Shown here in pieces: positions 46,318 to 54,989 of a stretch of 64,000 nt of DNA. This DNA is from Alicyclobacillus kakegawensis NBRC 103104 (lineage in GTDB: Bacteria; Bacillota; Bacilli; Alicyclobacillales; Alicyclobacillaceae): positions 268,043 through 332,042 of the forward strand of contig NZ_BCRP01000001.1 in NCBI RefSeq assembly GCF_001552655.1, given 5' to 3'. Numbering within the stretch: position 1 is the stretch's first letter; every line of letters starts with the position of its first letter. The notes below the pieces were generated by a model. It had not been told where the DNA came from and did not search any database. It saw nothing but the letters and a program-made list of their open reading frames with translations. The position numbers and the translations under genes were made by a program.

Positions 46318-48199
46318 TGACAGCCTTGCCCCGCGCCTGCTGCAGATGCACCAGCAGGATGGAAATGTCGGCCGGAGTCACCCCAGGAATCCGCGCCGCC
46401 TGCCCAACCGTCATCGGGCGCACCTGCATCAATTTCTCCCGGCCCTCCGACGACAACCCGCGCACCGCCTCGTAGTTCAGTGAGGATGGGATTGACTTTT
46501 CTTCCAGACGCTTCAGGCGTTCGATGTCCTGCAGCTGCTTTTGAATGTACCCGCTGTATTTGACCTGGATTTCGACCTGCTCCCGCACCTCTTGCGGCAG
46601 CCGGGGCGTCTGTGCCTCTCCTTCCATCTGCTCGATGTGGGCGTACTCGACCTCCGGCCGGCGCAACAGCTGCTCCAAGCTCACCGCGTCCGCAATTGGG
46701 CGCGATCCGGCCGCGGCCAGAACGGGGTTGGCCACCTCCGGCCGCACCCGCGTGTTTGCCAGCCGTTCCAACTCCGCCGCCACCGCCCGCTTTTTCTCCA
46801 TCATCCGCTCATACTTCTCCGGCGCCAATAGCCCCGCCTGCCGCCCAATCTCCATCAATCGCAAATCGGCATTGTCGTGACGCAGCAGCAGCCGGTATTC
46901 GGCGCGTGAGGTGAGCAGACGGTACGGCTCTTTGGTACCCTTGGTCACCAGATCGTCAATCATCACGCCGATGTACGCGTCAGACCTCGCCAGCACAATC
47001 GGCGCCTCGCCCTGCGCTTTGCGGGCCGCGTTGATGCCCGCCACAATTCCCTGCCCGGCCGCTTCCTCGTAGCCCGACGTGCCGTTCAGTTGGCCGGCGG
47101 TGAACAATCCCTCCACCAATTTGGATTCCAGTGTCGGCCACAATTGGGTCGGGACGATGACATCGTATTCAATGGCGTAACCGGGCCGCAGCATCTCCAC
47201 CTGCTCCAGCCCCGGAATCGTCCGCAGCACCCGCAGCTGCACATCCTCCGGCAGACTGGTGGACAGGCCTTGCACATACCACTCCGCAGTATCCGGCCCT
47301 TCCGGCTCGAGGAATATCTGGTGGCTCGGACGGTCGCGAAAACGCACCACCTTGTCTTCAATCGACGGGCAATACCGTGGGCCTGTGCCCTTGATCTCCC
47401 CAGAATACATCGGTGCCCGGTCCAGGTTCTCAAGGATGATGGAATGGGAGTACTCGTTGGTGTACGTCAACCAACACGACACCTGCGGTCGCTCCGGGAC
47501 ATCCACGTCGAAGGAGAAGTGACCCGGGTGTTCGTCCCCAGGCTGCTCCTCTAAGGCGTCGAAACGGATGGAATTGCGATTGATGCGCGGCGGCGTGCCG
47601 GTCTTGAAACGGACCAGCTCAAATCCGATGTCCAGCAGGCTGTCGGTGAGCTTGACTGCCGGCATCTGCCCATACGGGCCGCTGTCATACGAGACCTCGC
47701 CGATGAACACCCGGCCCCGCAGGTAAGTGCCGGTGGTCAGCACCACCGCCTTGGCGCGGTACTCGGCGCCGGTCTTGGTCACCACCGCGTACACCCGGTC
47801 CCCTTTGGTCAGCAGTTCTTCGACCATTCCCTGCTTCAGGTCAAGGTTCGCTTGATTCTCCAACTTATGTTTCATCAACGCTCCGTACAGGCGTTTGTCC
47901 GCTTGCGCCCGCAGCGCCTGCACCGCCGGCCCTTTGCCGGTGTTGAGCATCCGCATCTGGATGTAAGTGTGGTCGATGTTGCGCGCCATCTCCCCGCCCA
48001 AGGCGTCGATTTCGCGCACCACGATGCCCTTGGCCGGGCCGCCGATGGACGGATTGCACGGCATGTACGCTATCGTGTCCAGGTTGATGGTCAACAGCAG
48101 CGTCCGGCACCCCATCCGCGCCGCCGCCAACGCCGCCTCGCACCCGGCGTGCCCGGCGCCGACAACAATCACCTCGTATTCACCCGCGAAATAGCGCAT
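46310..48199 (-). CDS. mnmG: tRNA uridine-5-carboxymethylaminomethyl modification enzyme MnmG (GidA)
   Basis: 629 residues, full length. FAD motif [20 protein letters not shown], the second signature [20 protein letters not shown]... region with [14 protein letters not shown], and the C-terminal helical MnmE-binding domain. With MnmE it modifies wobble U34 of several tRNAs. Starts 22 bases after mnmE. Confidence 0.96.
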   Translation of the reverse strand: MRYFAGEYEVIVVGAGHAGCEAALAAARMGCRTLLLTINLDTIAYMPCNPSIGGPAKGIVVREIDALGGEMARNIDHTYIQMRMLNTGKGPAVQALRAQADKRLYGALMKHKLENQANLDLKQGMVEELLTKGDRVYAVVTKTGAEYRAKAVVLTTGTYLRGRVFIGEVSYDSGPYGQMPAVKLTDSLLDIGFELVRFKTGTPPRINRNSIRFDALEEQPGDEHPGHFSFDVDVPERPQVSCWLTYTNEYSHSIILENLDRAPMYSGEIKGTGPRYCPSIEDKVVRFRDRPSHQIFLEPEGPDTAEWYVQGLSTSLPEDVQLRVLRTIPGLEQVEMLRPGYAIEYDVIVPTQLWPTLESKLVEGLFTAGQLNGTSGYEEAAGQGIVAGINAARKAQGEAPIVLARSDAYIGVMIDDLVTKGTKEPYRLLTSRAEYRLLLRHDNADLRLMEIGRQAGLLAPEKYERMMEKKRAVAAELERLANTRVRPEVANPVLAAAGSRPIADAVSLEQLLRRPEVEYAHIEQMEGEAQTPRLPQEVREQVEIQVKYSGYIQKQLQDIERLKRLEEKSIPSSLNYEAVRGLSSEGREKLMQVRPMTVGQAARIPGVTPADISILLVHLQQARGKAVND

Positions 48200-48221
48200 T
48201 CAATCACCCCTTCCACTGGCC

Positions 48222-49595
48222 TCACTTGCCGAGGCAAAACTGGGAAAAGATCTCGTCCAGCAGTTCCTCGCCGACCTCTTCGCCAATCACCAACCCGAGC
48301 TCTGCGTAGGCCGCTTGCAGCTGCACTGCCACAACATCCAGCGTCGCCCCCATCCGGGCCGCGTCTACCGCCGCCTGCAGCTCCTCCCGGGCGGACCGCA
48401 AAAGCCGCGACTGGCGTTCGTTGGTCATGTAGGTCAAGTCCTCGGCGCTGCCCCAACCGGCCGCTTCAGCCATCGCCTCCGCCAAATCCGCCATGCCTTG
48501 CAGCTCGCGCGCCGACACCTTCACCACACGGCCGCCGGCCACCGCCTGAGCCACCTCGTCAGGATGGATGCAAAGCGGCAGATCGGCCTTGTTCAAGACC
48601 ACGATGCGGCGCAATCCGGCCGTCTCCGCCAGCAGTTGCCTGTCCGCCTCCGTCAACGGCTCCGAGGCGTCCAGAACCAACAGCACCAACTCGGCTTCCT
48701 GGAGGCTTTGCCGCGACCTTTCCACGCCGATGCGCTCCACCACGTCCCCGGTCTCGCGGATGCCGGCCGTATCCAGGAGGCGAAACGGTATCCCGCGCAC
48801 GTTCACGTAGTCCTCCAACACATCCCGCGTGGTGCCCGGAATGTCCGTGACGATGGCCCTTTCCCGTTGCAGGAGCGCGTTCATCAACGACGATTTGCCG
48901 ACGTTCGGCCGGCCCACAATCGCGGTCGACAGCCCGTCGCGCAGCACCTGGCCCAAGCGGGATGCGGCCAACAGCTCATCCAGCTCGGCCAGGACCTGCT
49001 GCCCCGTCTCCCACACCTGTTGGGCCGCCACATCCTCCACGTCGTGCTCCGGGTAATCAATCGTCACTTCCACCTGCGCCTGCAGCCGCAGCAGCCGCTG
49101 CCGCAGGTCGCGCACTTTGTCGCCCAACCGGCCACGCACCTGCTGCAAAGCGGATCTGGAGGCGCGCTCCGTCTTCGATCGGATGAGATCCATGACTGCC
49201 TCCGCCTGCGACAAGTCAATCCGCCCGTTCACAAACGCGCGGCGCGTAAACTCGCCAGGCTCGGCCAGGCGCGCTCCGGCGTCGAGGACGCACCCCAGCA
49301 CACTCTGCACCAGGCGCATCCCGCCATGCACCTGAAGCTCCAGCACGTCTTCCGCCGTGTAACTCTTCGGTCCCGGCATCCACAAGATGATAGCCTCGTC
49401 CACCGTCTCCCCCGATTGGGGGTGGACCACCCGCCCGTAGACCAGGGCCTTCTCCCGCCACAGAACCTTCCGCCCGCTGGGCGTGCGCACAACGCCATCG
49501 GCAATGCGCCGCGCATCCGGCCCGCTCACGCGCACAATGCCAACCGCCGCCTCACCGGGAGCGGTGGCAATCGCGGCAATCGTATCCGTCTCCAC
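48222..49595 (-). CDS. mnmE: tRNA modification GTPase MnmE (TrmE)
   Basis: 457 residues. N-terminal folate-binding domain ETDTIAAIATAPGEAAVGIV, G1 GRPNVGKSSLMNALL, G3 DTAGIRET and the C-terminal FCLGK motif whose Cys is conserved. GTG at 49595 was chosen: homologues begin at this point and GGAGGGGGT lies about 10 bases upstream. Partner of MnmG. Confidence 0.95.
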   Translation of the reverse strand: METDTIAAIATAPGEAAVGIVRVSGPDARRIADGVVRTPSGRKVLWREKALVYGRVVHPQSGETVDEAIILWMPGPKSYTAEDVLELQVHGGMRLVQSVLGCVLDAGARLAEPGEFTRRAFVNGRIDLSQAEAVMDLIRSKTERASRSALQQVRGRLGDKVRDLRQRLLRLQAQVEVTIDYPEHDVEDVAAQQVWETGQQVLAELDELLAASRLGQVLRDGLSTAIVGRPNVGKSSLMNALLQRERAIVTDIPGTTRDVLEDYVNVRGIPFRLLDTAGIRETGDVVERIGVERSRQSLQEAELVLLVLDASEPLTEADRQLLAETAGLRRIVVLNKADLPLCIHPDEVAQAVAGGRVVKVSARELQGMADLAEAMAEAAGWGSAEDLTYMTNERQSRLLRSAREELQAAVDAARMGATLDVVAVQLQAAYAELGLVIGEEVGEELLDEIFSQFCLGK

Positions 49596-49625
49596 AACCA
49601 CACCCCCTCCGCAAGCCATCTACGA

Positions 49626-49654
49626 ACAAAACCCTTCTCCCAGCACGAGAAGGG
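49626..49654 (-). terminator. Terminator after jag
   Basis: On the minus strand CCCTTCTC (49654-49647) pairs with GAGAAGGG (49639-49632), then TTTTG. It separates the rpmH-to-jag block from mnmE-mnmG-rsmG. Confidence 0.7.
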
Positions 49655-49703
49655 CCGCCTTTCCATTTATCCACACGCCGGCCGCTCATCGTCTGCGGCC
49701 GCG

Positions 49704-50432
49704 TCACTCTTTGGTCGCCGATGTCGAATCCGCCGCCGGCCATACCCGCGTCGGCAGTTTGAGCGGAATGACCACCACTTTCCGGTGCGGATCCTCCCCT
49801 TCACTGACCGTGCGCACGTCGCCCCGCCGCTGCAAGCGCGTGTGCACCAGCTTTCGCTCGGGCGCCGGCATCGGCCACAAAGACACGGGCTGGCGTGTCC
49901 GCAGCGCCTTGGCCGCGGCCCTGTCCGCCGCCTGCAAGAGCTGTTCCTGACGCCGACGCCGGTAGCCGCCTGCATCGAGGACAAGCCTCACCCGCCGTTC
50001 GCTGCGTTGGTTCACTACCGCGTTGACCAGGGCCTGCAGCGCGTCCAACGTGCTGCCGTGGCGTCCAATCACCACGGGCAGGTCCCTCTCTGTGCAGACC
50101 AGCTCCAACTCGATGACCTCGTCCCGCCCCGGCCGATCACGCCAATCCCCGTGGCCTCCGGGTTTCCGGTCCCTGCCGCGGCGCACACGAGCGCTGCCCG
50201 ATACGCCCATCTTCTCCAGAACCTCGGTGAGAAACTCCACCGCCTCTTCTTCCGGCGGCGAGGCCACTGTCACCTCCACCTCGGCATCGCGGGCGCCAAA
50301 CCAACCAAACAAACCCCTTACCGGCTCTGCGAGAACCTTCACCCGCGCCTGTTCACGGGTGGCACCCAACCGCACCAACGCGGAAGCAATGGCGTCCTCC
50401 ACCGTCCGCCCCGTCGCAATAACCCGCTTCAT
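49704..50432 (-). CDS. khpB: RNA-binding protein Jag (KhpB)
   Basis: 242 residues. N-terminal Jag domain (RVIATGRTVEDAIASALVRL and EPVRGLFGWFGARD), KH domain with VVIGRHGSTLDALQALVN, and R3H domain RKLVHTRLQRRGDVRTVSEG. Binds RNA as a partner of KhpA and influences cell elongation and, in B. subtilis, sporulation. Next to yidC as usual. Confidence 0.93.
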   Translation of the reverse strand: MKRVIATGRTVEDAIASALVRLGATREQARVKVLAEPVRGLFGWFGARDAEVEVTVASPPEEEAVEFLTEVLEKMGVSGSARVRRGRDRKPGGHGDWRDRPGRDEVIELELVCTERDLPVVIGRHGSTLDALQALVNAVVNQRSERRVRLVLDAGGYRRRRQEQLLQAADRAAAKALRTRQPVSLWPMPAPERKLVHTRLQRRGDVRTVSEGEDPHRKVVVIPLKLPTRVWPAADSTSATKE

Positions 50433-50466
50433 CGTCTGGAAATCCCCTCACAAAAATATATCCATC

Positions 50467-51402
50467 CTATCTCCGGTTTTTGCCGGTCTTCCCCGACTTT
50501 GCGGACTTTTTCTGCGTCTGCGGTTTCTTCTCGGTTGTCAATCCGCCTGGATTAGCGGCCTCCGCATCCCCGGCCTTCTTTTTCGCCTGCTTGGCCTTGG
50601 GCTGCTTTGTCTCTGGCGCCACCGCTCCCGCGCCGCCGGCCGTCGCCGCCGCGGGCTGGGACTTCGCCTGCGGCCTCACCCGCACAAAATACGCCTGCAC
50701 CGCCGTAAACAGGTTGGTGTACACCCAGTACAGCGCCAGGCCGGAAGCAAAACGGGTGGCCATCAGGAAGATGAACACCGGCATCACAAACAGCATCCAC
50801 TTCTGCTGCATGTCCTGCCCTATCATCATCACCCGCGACGACAAAAACGTTGTGACCGCTGCGACAAACGGCAAAATAAAGTAGTGGTCCGGCTGCCCCA
50901 GCTGAAAAATACCGAGGAACGTGCTGTGGCTCATGTTCACATTGCCTTCAATCGCCCCAAACAGCGCGTAGAGCACGGGCAGTTGCAGGACCATCGGCAA
51001 ACACCCGGCCATCGGATTGACCCCCGCCTGCTGCCACAGCTTTTGCATCTCCTGTTGCATTTTCTGCGGGTCATTCCGGTACTTGTCCCGGATCTTCGCC
51101 ATTTCGGGCTGCATCTGCTGCATCGCCTTGGAATAACGAAGCTGCTTGAGGAAAAACGGCATAATCAAGAGCCGCACCAATACCGTCAGAACCAGCAGCG
51201 CCAGGCCGTAGTCGCCGCCGAAAAACTGGGCGAAGATGTCCAGAAGGTGGGAGACGAATTGCAGGATGTCCCCCCACGCCCCCTGCGGCCACTTGCCCGG
51301 AGCGCTCGGGTACATGCCGCAGCCAGAGACCAGCAGCACGAGCAATCCGCTTGTCAACCACAGCCATTTACGATGCGAATGCGACGTTTGAGCCAACCAC
51401 AC
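50467..51402 (-). CDS. yidC: Membrane protein insertase YidC/SpoIIIJ
   Basis: 311 residues. Lipoprotein signal with lipobox LLVSGC, then five transmembrane segments; TVLVRLLIMPFFLKQ carries the conserved intramembrane Arg, and MAGCLPMVLQLPVLYALFGA is the family block. The C-terminus is a Lys-rich tail typical of ribosome-contacting forms. GTG start with AGGAGGA. Inserts membrane proteins. Confidence 0.94.
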   Translation of the reverse strand: MWLAQTSHSHRKWLWLTSGLLVLLVSGCGMYPSAPGKWPQGAWGDILQFVSHLLDIFAQFFGGDYGLALLVLTVLVRLLIMPFFLKQLRYSKAMQQMQPEMAKIRDKYRNDPQKMQQEMQKLWQQAGVNPMAGCLPMVLQLPVLYALFGAIEGNVNMSHSTFLGIFQLGQPDHYFILPFVAAVTTFLSSRVMMIGQDMQQKWMLFVMPVFIFLMATRFASGLALYWVYTNLFTAVQAYFVRVRPQAKSQPAAATAGGAGAVAPETKQPKAKQAKKKAGDAEAANPGGLTTEKKPQTQKKSAKSGKTGKNRR

Positions 51403-51408
51403 GTCCTC

Positions 51409-51627
51409 CTATTTCCGTGTCGGAACTGGATCAATCCCGCCAGGATGCCACGGTCCGCATTTGGCCAGGCGAATGGCACACAACCAGCCGCCTCGAACCA
51501 CCCCAAATCGGGCTATTGATTCTGCGCAGTACTCGGAACACGTTGGATAAAAACGGCAGCGCGCCGGCAACAATGGGGAGATCACGGCTTGGTAGCATCG
51601 AATCAGCGCAACCAACAACGTTTTCAC
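51409..51627 (-). CDS. yidD: Membrane protein insertion efficiency factor YidD
   Basis: 72 residues. [26 protein letters not shown] and [13 protein letters not shown] are diagnostic for YidD. GTG start, no strong SD. Between rnpA and yidC as usual. Confidence 0.93.
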   Translation of the reverse strand: MKTLLVALIRCYQAVISPLLPARCRFYPTCSEYCAESIARFGVVRGGWLCAIRLAKCGPWHPGGIDPVPTRK

Positions 51628-51658
51628 TGGTTGGCAACCCCCAGCTTGTTCAGCCTCA

Positions 51659-51997
51659 TCATACCATGAACTTGCCCTTGCGGAGCAACTTCGTCAATTC
51701 TTCGTTCAGTTCTTGGAATTTGGCGCCAGCAGCGGCAGGACGGCACACCACGACAAAGTCCACGCTCTGCCCCGCCAACTCTTCCTGGCGGAGTTGAAAG
51801 CACTCGCGCAAGAGGCGCTTGAGCCGGTTGCGTTCGACCGCCTTTCCGACCTTCTTGCTCACCGAAAAACCCACCCGGAATGTGCCCAGCCGGTTTGGAC
51901 ACCAGTATACCACCAGGCGGCGCGCCGCGGCAGAACGGCCACGGTTGAACACACGGCGAAAGTCGCGATTTTGTTTTAACCGATGCACCGCATCCAC
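51659..51997 (-). CDS. rnpA: Ribonuclease P protein component
   Basis: 112 residues. [37 protein letters not shown] (the RNR motif) and DFVVVCRP identify RnpA. GTG start at 51997. Assists RNase P RNA in tRNA 5' maturation. A terminator-like hairpin lies between rpmH and rnpA. Confidence 0.94.
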   Translation of the reverse strand: MDAVHRLKQNRDFRRVFNRGRSAAARRLVVYWCPNRLGTFRVGFSVSKKVGKAVERNRLKRLLRECFQLRQEELAGQSVDFVVVCRPAAAGAKFQELNEELTKLLRKGKFMV

Positions 51998-52068
51998 GCC
52001 ACATCCGCCTCGCTTGGGCCGCCGGCGCTCCTCTCCTGCACCATCCGCCCGAAAGTCAGCTCGTCAAC

Positions 52069-52090
52069 AAAAAAGGCCACCTCGGTGGCC
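52069..52090 (-). terminator. Terminator just after rpmH
   Basis: On the minus strand GGCCACC (52090-52084) pairs with GGTGGCC (52081-52075) across a tiny loop and is followed by TTTTTT. Partial termination here would explain higher rpmH than rnpA expression, as seen in other bacteria. Confidence 0.75.
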
Positions 52091-52225
52091 TCATGCGGAC
52101 AAAACCTTTCTTCCCTTGCGACGCCGAGCCGCCAGCACCTTGCGGCCATTTTTCGTGCTCATCCGCTTGCGGAACCCGTGCACCTTTTTGCGCTTGCGTA
52201 CATTGGGATTGTAGGTCGGCTTCAC
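52091..52225 (-). CDS. rpmH: 50S ribosomal protein L34
   Basis: 44 residues, the complete L34 sequence: it begins [20 protein letters not shown] and ends [14 protein letters not shown] at 52225 with GGGGGTGG upstream; the longer frame was rejected. It heads the rpmH-rnpA-yidD-yidC-jag block. Confidence 0.97.
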   Translation of the reverse strand: MKPTYNPNVRKRKKVHGFRKRMSTKNGRKVLAARRRKGRKVLSA

Positions 52226-52262
52226 CCAAGCCACCCCCTTTTGCAAAGACACACTGCGCAAA

Positions 52263-52292
52263 ATTATACCGATGTGCATTCCCTTCTGTCAA
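52263..52292 (-). promoter_or_regulatory. Promoter of rpmH
   Basis: On the minus strand TTGACA (52292-52287) and TATAAT (52268-52263), both perfect consensus, are 18 bases apart. The -35 overlaps the stop codon of the LysR gene. Confidence 0.8.
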
Positions 52293-53185
52293 CCCAAGCG
52301 GTCCGTCCGTCCCACCGCCCGCGCCACCTCGATAAACGCGCGCACGCTCGGCGACTCGTCTCCCCGCCGCCACGCCAGCCCCATCGCCGCTCTGGGCGCC
52401 GGACCGGACAACTCCCGATAGATCACTTCGCGCGCGTGCAGGTTGCGAGCGGATCGGGGCACAAAGGCCACACCGAGACCCCCGGCCACCAGACCAATCA
52501 CCGTCTGGAACTCCTTGGCCTCCTGCCGGATGGCCGGGCTGAAGCCGGCGTCGCGGCACAGCCCAATCACAGCGTCGTACAACCCCTCCCAGGTGCTGCG
52601 GGCCAAGGCCACCAGAGCGACGTCTTTCAGGTCGGACAGCCGGATGAGCGGCGCCTGCGCCAACGCGTGCTGGCGGGGCACCGCCAGCACGCAATCAGAT
52701 TCCTGCACCACCTCCACCACCAGCCCCCGCGAGCCAAGCGGGGGCCGCACCAACCCAACGTCAATCACTCCGCGTGATAGCGCCTGTTCTTGATCAGGGG
52801 TGGACAACTCGAACAGGGATACCGCCACACCCGGATGCCGCGCGCTGTATTCGCGCAGGACCGCCGGCAGGATGTCGTACGTCGCCGAACCGACGAATCC
52901 CACCGACAACCGGCCAATCTCGCCACGCCCGGCGCGCCGCGCCGATTCCAGCGCGTGACGGGCCGCGGCAATCACCTTACGCGCCTCCTCTACCATCACC
53001 TGGCCAGCGGCCGTCAGCTCGACGCCACGGTGGCCGCGCAGGAAAAGCGGCGCCCCCACCTCCCGCTCCAACTGGCGGATCTGCTGGCTTAGCGGCGGTT
53101 GCGTCATGCACAGCCGCTGCGCCGCCCGGCCAAAGTGACGCTCCTCCGCAACGGCGAGGAAATATTCCAAGTGACGAAGTTCCAC
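52289..53185 (-). CDS. LysR-family regulator, probably of cidAB (CidR-like)
   Basis: 298 residues. N-terminal winged HTH with LRHLEYFLAVAEERHFGRAA and LCMTQPPLSQQIRQLEREVG, then the LysR substrate domain. GTG at 53185 gives the canonical N-terminus and has AGGGGATG upstream; the ATG at 53233 has no SD. Divergent from cidA, as CidR is in staphylococci and bacilli, so control of cidAB is likely. CidR-type regulators respond to acetate or pyruvate-linked signals. Confidence 0.85.
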   Translation of the reverse strand: MELRHLEYFLAVAEERHFGRAAQRLCMTQPPLSQQIRQLEREVGAPLFLRGHRGVELTAAGQVMVEEARKVIAAARHALESARRAGRGEIGRLSVGFVGSATYDILPAVLREYSARHPGVAVSLFELSTPDQEQALSRGVIDVGLVRPPLGSRGLVVEVVQESDCVLAVPRQHALAQAPLIRLSDLKDVALVALARSTWEGLYDAVIGLCRDAGFSPAIRQEAKEFQTVIGLVAGGLGVAFVPRSARNLHAREVIYRELSGPAPRAAMGLAWRRGDESPSVRAFIEVARAVGRTDRLG

Positions 53186-53203
53186 GCTGCATCCCCTGCA
53201 ATC

Positions 53204-53218
53204 ATTCGTAATTCGAAT
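53204..53218. promoter_or_regulatory. LysR-type operator between the regulator and cidA
   Basis: ATTCG-N5-CGAAT is a perfect dyad with the T-N11-A spacing of LysR boxes. It lies 19 bases upstream of the regulator start and next to a TATATT -10 candidate (53236-53241) for cidA, positioned to control both genes. Confidence 0.5.
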
Positions 53219-53279
53219 CAAAGTCACATCCATTATATATTGGACGAATGGTGGCAGCTGCGTTAGATTTTCCCGTGAA

Positions 53280-53309
53280 GCCGCCGTGTTTCCCGCTGGG
53301 CGGCGTTTT
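53280..53309 (+). terminator. Hairpin with T run in the cidA leader
   Basis: GCCGCC (53280-53285) can pair with GGCGGC (53299-53304), followed by GTTTT. It lies between the likely cidA promoter and its start, so it may attenuate the operon; short stem, modest support. Confidence 0.35.
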
Positions 53310-53376
53310 CATCATTCAACCAACATGCAACCGCGCTTGCACACGCAACATGCCGCCTTGAGGAGGGAAATCGCCT

Positions 53377-53868
53377 ATGCGCATTGCACTGCGTGCGGCC
53401 ACCATAGGTTTGCAGGTGGCCGCGCTGTGGGCCATCGACGGAGTCTCCAACCTGCTTGTCGCGTACCTGCACATTCCTCTGCCGGGCAGCATGGTCGGCT
53501 GCCTGCTGTTGTTTCTGTTGCTGTCCCTGCGCGTCGTCCGCCTGGCTTGGTTCGAACAGGGGGCCAATTGGCTGCTCGCCCAGCTCTTGTTGTTCTTCGT
53601 TCCATCGGCTGTCGGCGTTATCCAGTACCGGCATTTGGTCTGGGCGGATGGCTGGCGCTTGTTCGCGGTCATGGCCATCGGCACGCTGCTCGTGATGGGC
53701 CTGTCCGGTCTGATCGCCGAGCGCGTTCCCCACCCGGCCGGATTACCCGTTGCCGGATCTGCCGCCGAATCAATCCTGGCGGCGCGCTCCAATTCCTTGC
53801 GACGGTCCACCCCGCCCACAGAGACCGCTGCAAAGACTCCACCCGAAAAGGAAGGAAGGCAGCCATGA
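53377..53868 (+). CDS. cidA: CidA/LrgA family holin-like protein
   Basis: 163 residues with four hydrophobic segments; LHIPLPGSMVGCLLLFLLL and LLFFVPSAVGVIQY are the family signatures. The C-terminal tail of about 40 residues is polar and longer than usual. ATG at 53377 with GAGGGAAA upstream. Together with CidB it modulates membrane and cell-lysis related transport; pyruvate transport (PftAB) is a documented role for related pairs. Stop overlaps cidB (ATGA). Confidence 0.88.
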   Translation: MRIALRAATIGLQVAALWAIDGVSNLLVAYLHIPLPGSMVGCLLLFLLLSLRVVRLAWFEQGANWLLAQLLLFFVPSAVGVIQYRHLVWADGWRLFAVMAIGTLLVMGLSGLIAERVPHPAGLPVAGSAAESILAARSNSLRRSTPPTETAAKTPPEKEGRQP

Positions 53869-54542
53869 CCGGAATCCTTTATCTCGCACTGACCGTCGCT
53901 CTGTATTTCCTGTGCCGGCGGCTCTATATGCGCTGGCCGCTGACCGTTCTGTCGCCGATGTTGACCTGCCCGGGCGCGCTCATCCTCATCCTGGTGACGG
54001 CGGGGGTGCCCTATCCCCGTTACATCGCGGGCGCCCACTGGTTGACAGCCTTTCTTCAGCCCGCGACCGTCGCTTTCGCAATCCCTTTGTATCGCCACCG
54101 ACGGCTGCTCCTGCGCTGCGCCGCGCCCATCGCGTGCGCCCTCGCAGCCGGCAGCGTGAGCGCCATCTGGTCCTCCTTTGGCCTCGCCCAGGCGGCCCAC
54201 CTCGGGCGCACGGTGGCCCTCAGTCTGGCGCCCAGGTCTGTCACGACTCCGATAGCCATGCAGATATCCCAGGCCATCGGCGGCAACCCGGTCCTGACTT
54301 CTGTATTCGTCCTTTGGACCGGCATCCTCGGGGCCACCGTCGGCCCGTGGCTGATTCGCATCCTGCGCATTCGCTCCCCCATCGGCCAGGGCATCCTGAT
54401 GGGGATGGGCGCACACGGCATTGGCACCAACCGGGCGTTCGCTTTCGGTCTGGAAGCGGGCACCGCCTCCACCCTCGCCATGGTTCTCGCGGCTCTCCTC
54501 GGCGTGCTCCTCACCCCGCTTCTCCTACGCCTGTGGCCCTAA
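53865..54542 (+). CDS. cidB: CidB/LrgB family membrane protein
   Basis: 225 residues, about six hydrophobic segments. ALAPRSVTTPIAMQISQAIG and MGMGAHGIGTNRAFAFG are diagnostic of LrgB/CidB. ATG at 53865 overlaps the cidA stop, with AAGGAAGGAAGG upstream. It forms the second subunit of the CidAB system. The next 447 bases hold the first part of oriC. Confidence 0.92.
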   Translation: MTGILYLALTVALYFLCRRLYMRWPLTVLSPMLTCPGALILILVTAGVPYPRYIAGAHWLTAFLQPATVAFAIPLYRHRRLLLRCAAPIACALAAGSVSAIWSSFGLAQAAHLGRTVALSLAPRSVTTPIAMQISQAIGGNPVLTSVFVLWTGILGATVGPWLIRILRIRSPIGQGILMGMGAHGIGTNRAFAFGLEAGTASTLAMVLAALLGVLLTPLLLRLWP

Positions 54543-54601
54543 TCCCGGTCCAGGCACGCCCCGCCCGGCCGTTTCGCAATCCCCTCTCCCCAGGCCCCCG
54601 T

Positions 54602-54915
54602 CTTATCCGCCTTATCCACAGAATTATCCACAACTCGCTATTTCGCCTATTTCGTTTTTCCCCCTCCATTCACAACCTGTCCACATCTTATCCACATCCC
54701 CACACCCTGTGCGGAAGACCCCGTGCATACTGTTCACCTTGTGGATAAGTTCTCGACCACGATTGCCTTTCCTCGACAAGCTCTGCTATAATCTGCGGTG
54801 CCACGCGTAGCGGACTTGTGTATAACTGAACTTTATCCACAAACTTATGCACACCCTGTGGATAAGTTTGTTCACACTAGCCAACCTGTTGACAAGTGGG
54901 CACCGAAATCCACAA
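54602..54915. other. oriC: oriC part 1: DnaA-box cluster upstream of dnaA
   Basis: Perfect DnaA boxes TTATCCACA occur on the plus strand at 54612, 54624, 54688 and 54833, and on the minus strand at 54740-54748 and 54857-54865. Near matches are at 54677 and 54845 (TTATGCACA). This lies in the cidB-dnaA gap of 447 bases, the counterpart of incA/B in B. subtilis. Boxes also overlap the dnaA promoter, allowing autoregulation. Confidence 0.9.
54763..54792 (+). promoter_or_regulatory. Promoter of dnaA
   Basis: TTGCCT (54763-54768), 18-base spacer and extended -10 TGCTATAAT (54784-54792). The leader of about 190 bases crosses three DnaA boxes. Confidence 0.65.
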
Positions 54916-54989
54916 CCGCATGCTTCGCCTTTTCTCATTCCCACCGGTATTTCTCTTGGTCAATCCGCAAGGGGAGGTTTCTCGCGTCG

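Noticed and set aside
48315..50555. 746-codon plus-strand frame opposite mnmE and jag
   Set aside because: It is an antisense shadow of high-GC genes; the minus-strand proteins are well-known families.
52226..52279. Longer rpmH product beginning MHIGIIL
   Set aside because: L34 is always about 44 residues, and the extension covers the promoter -10 and SD.
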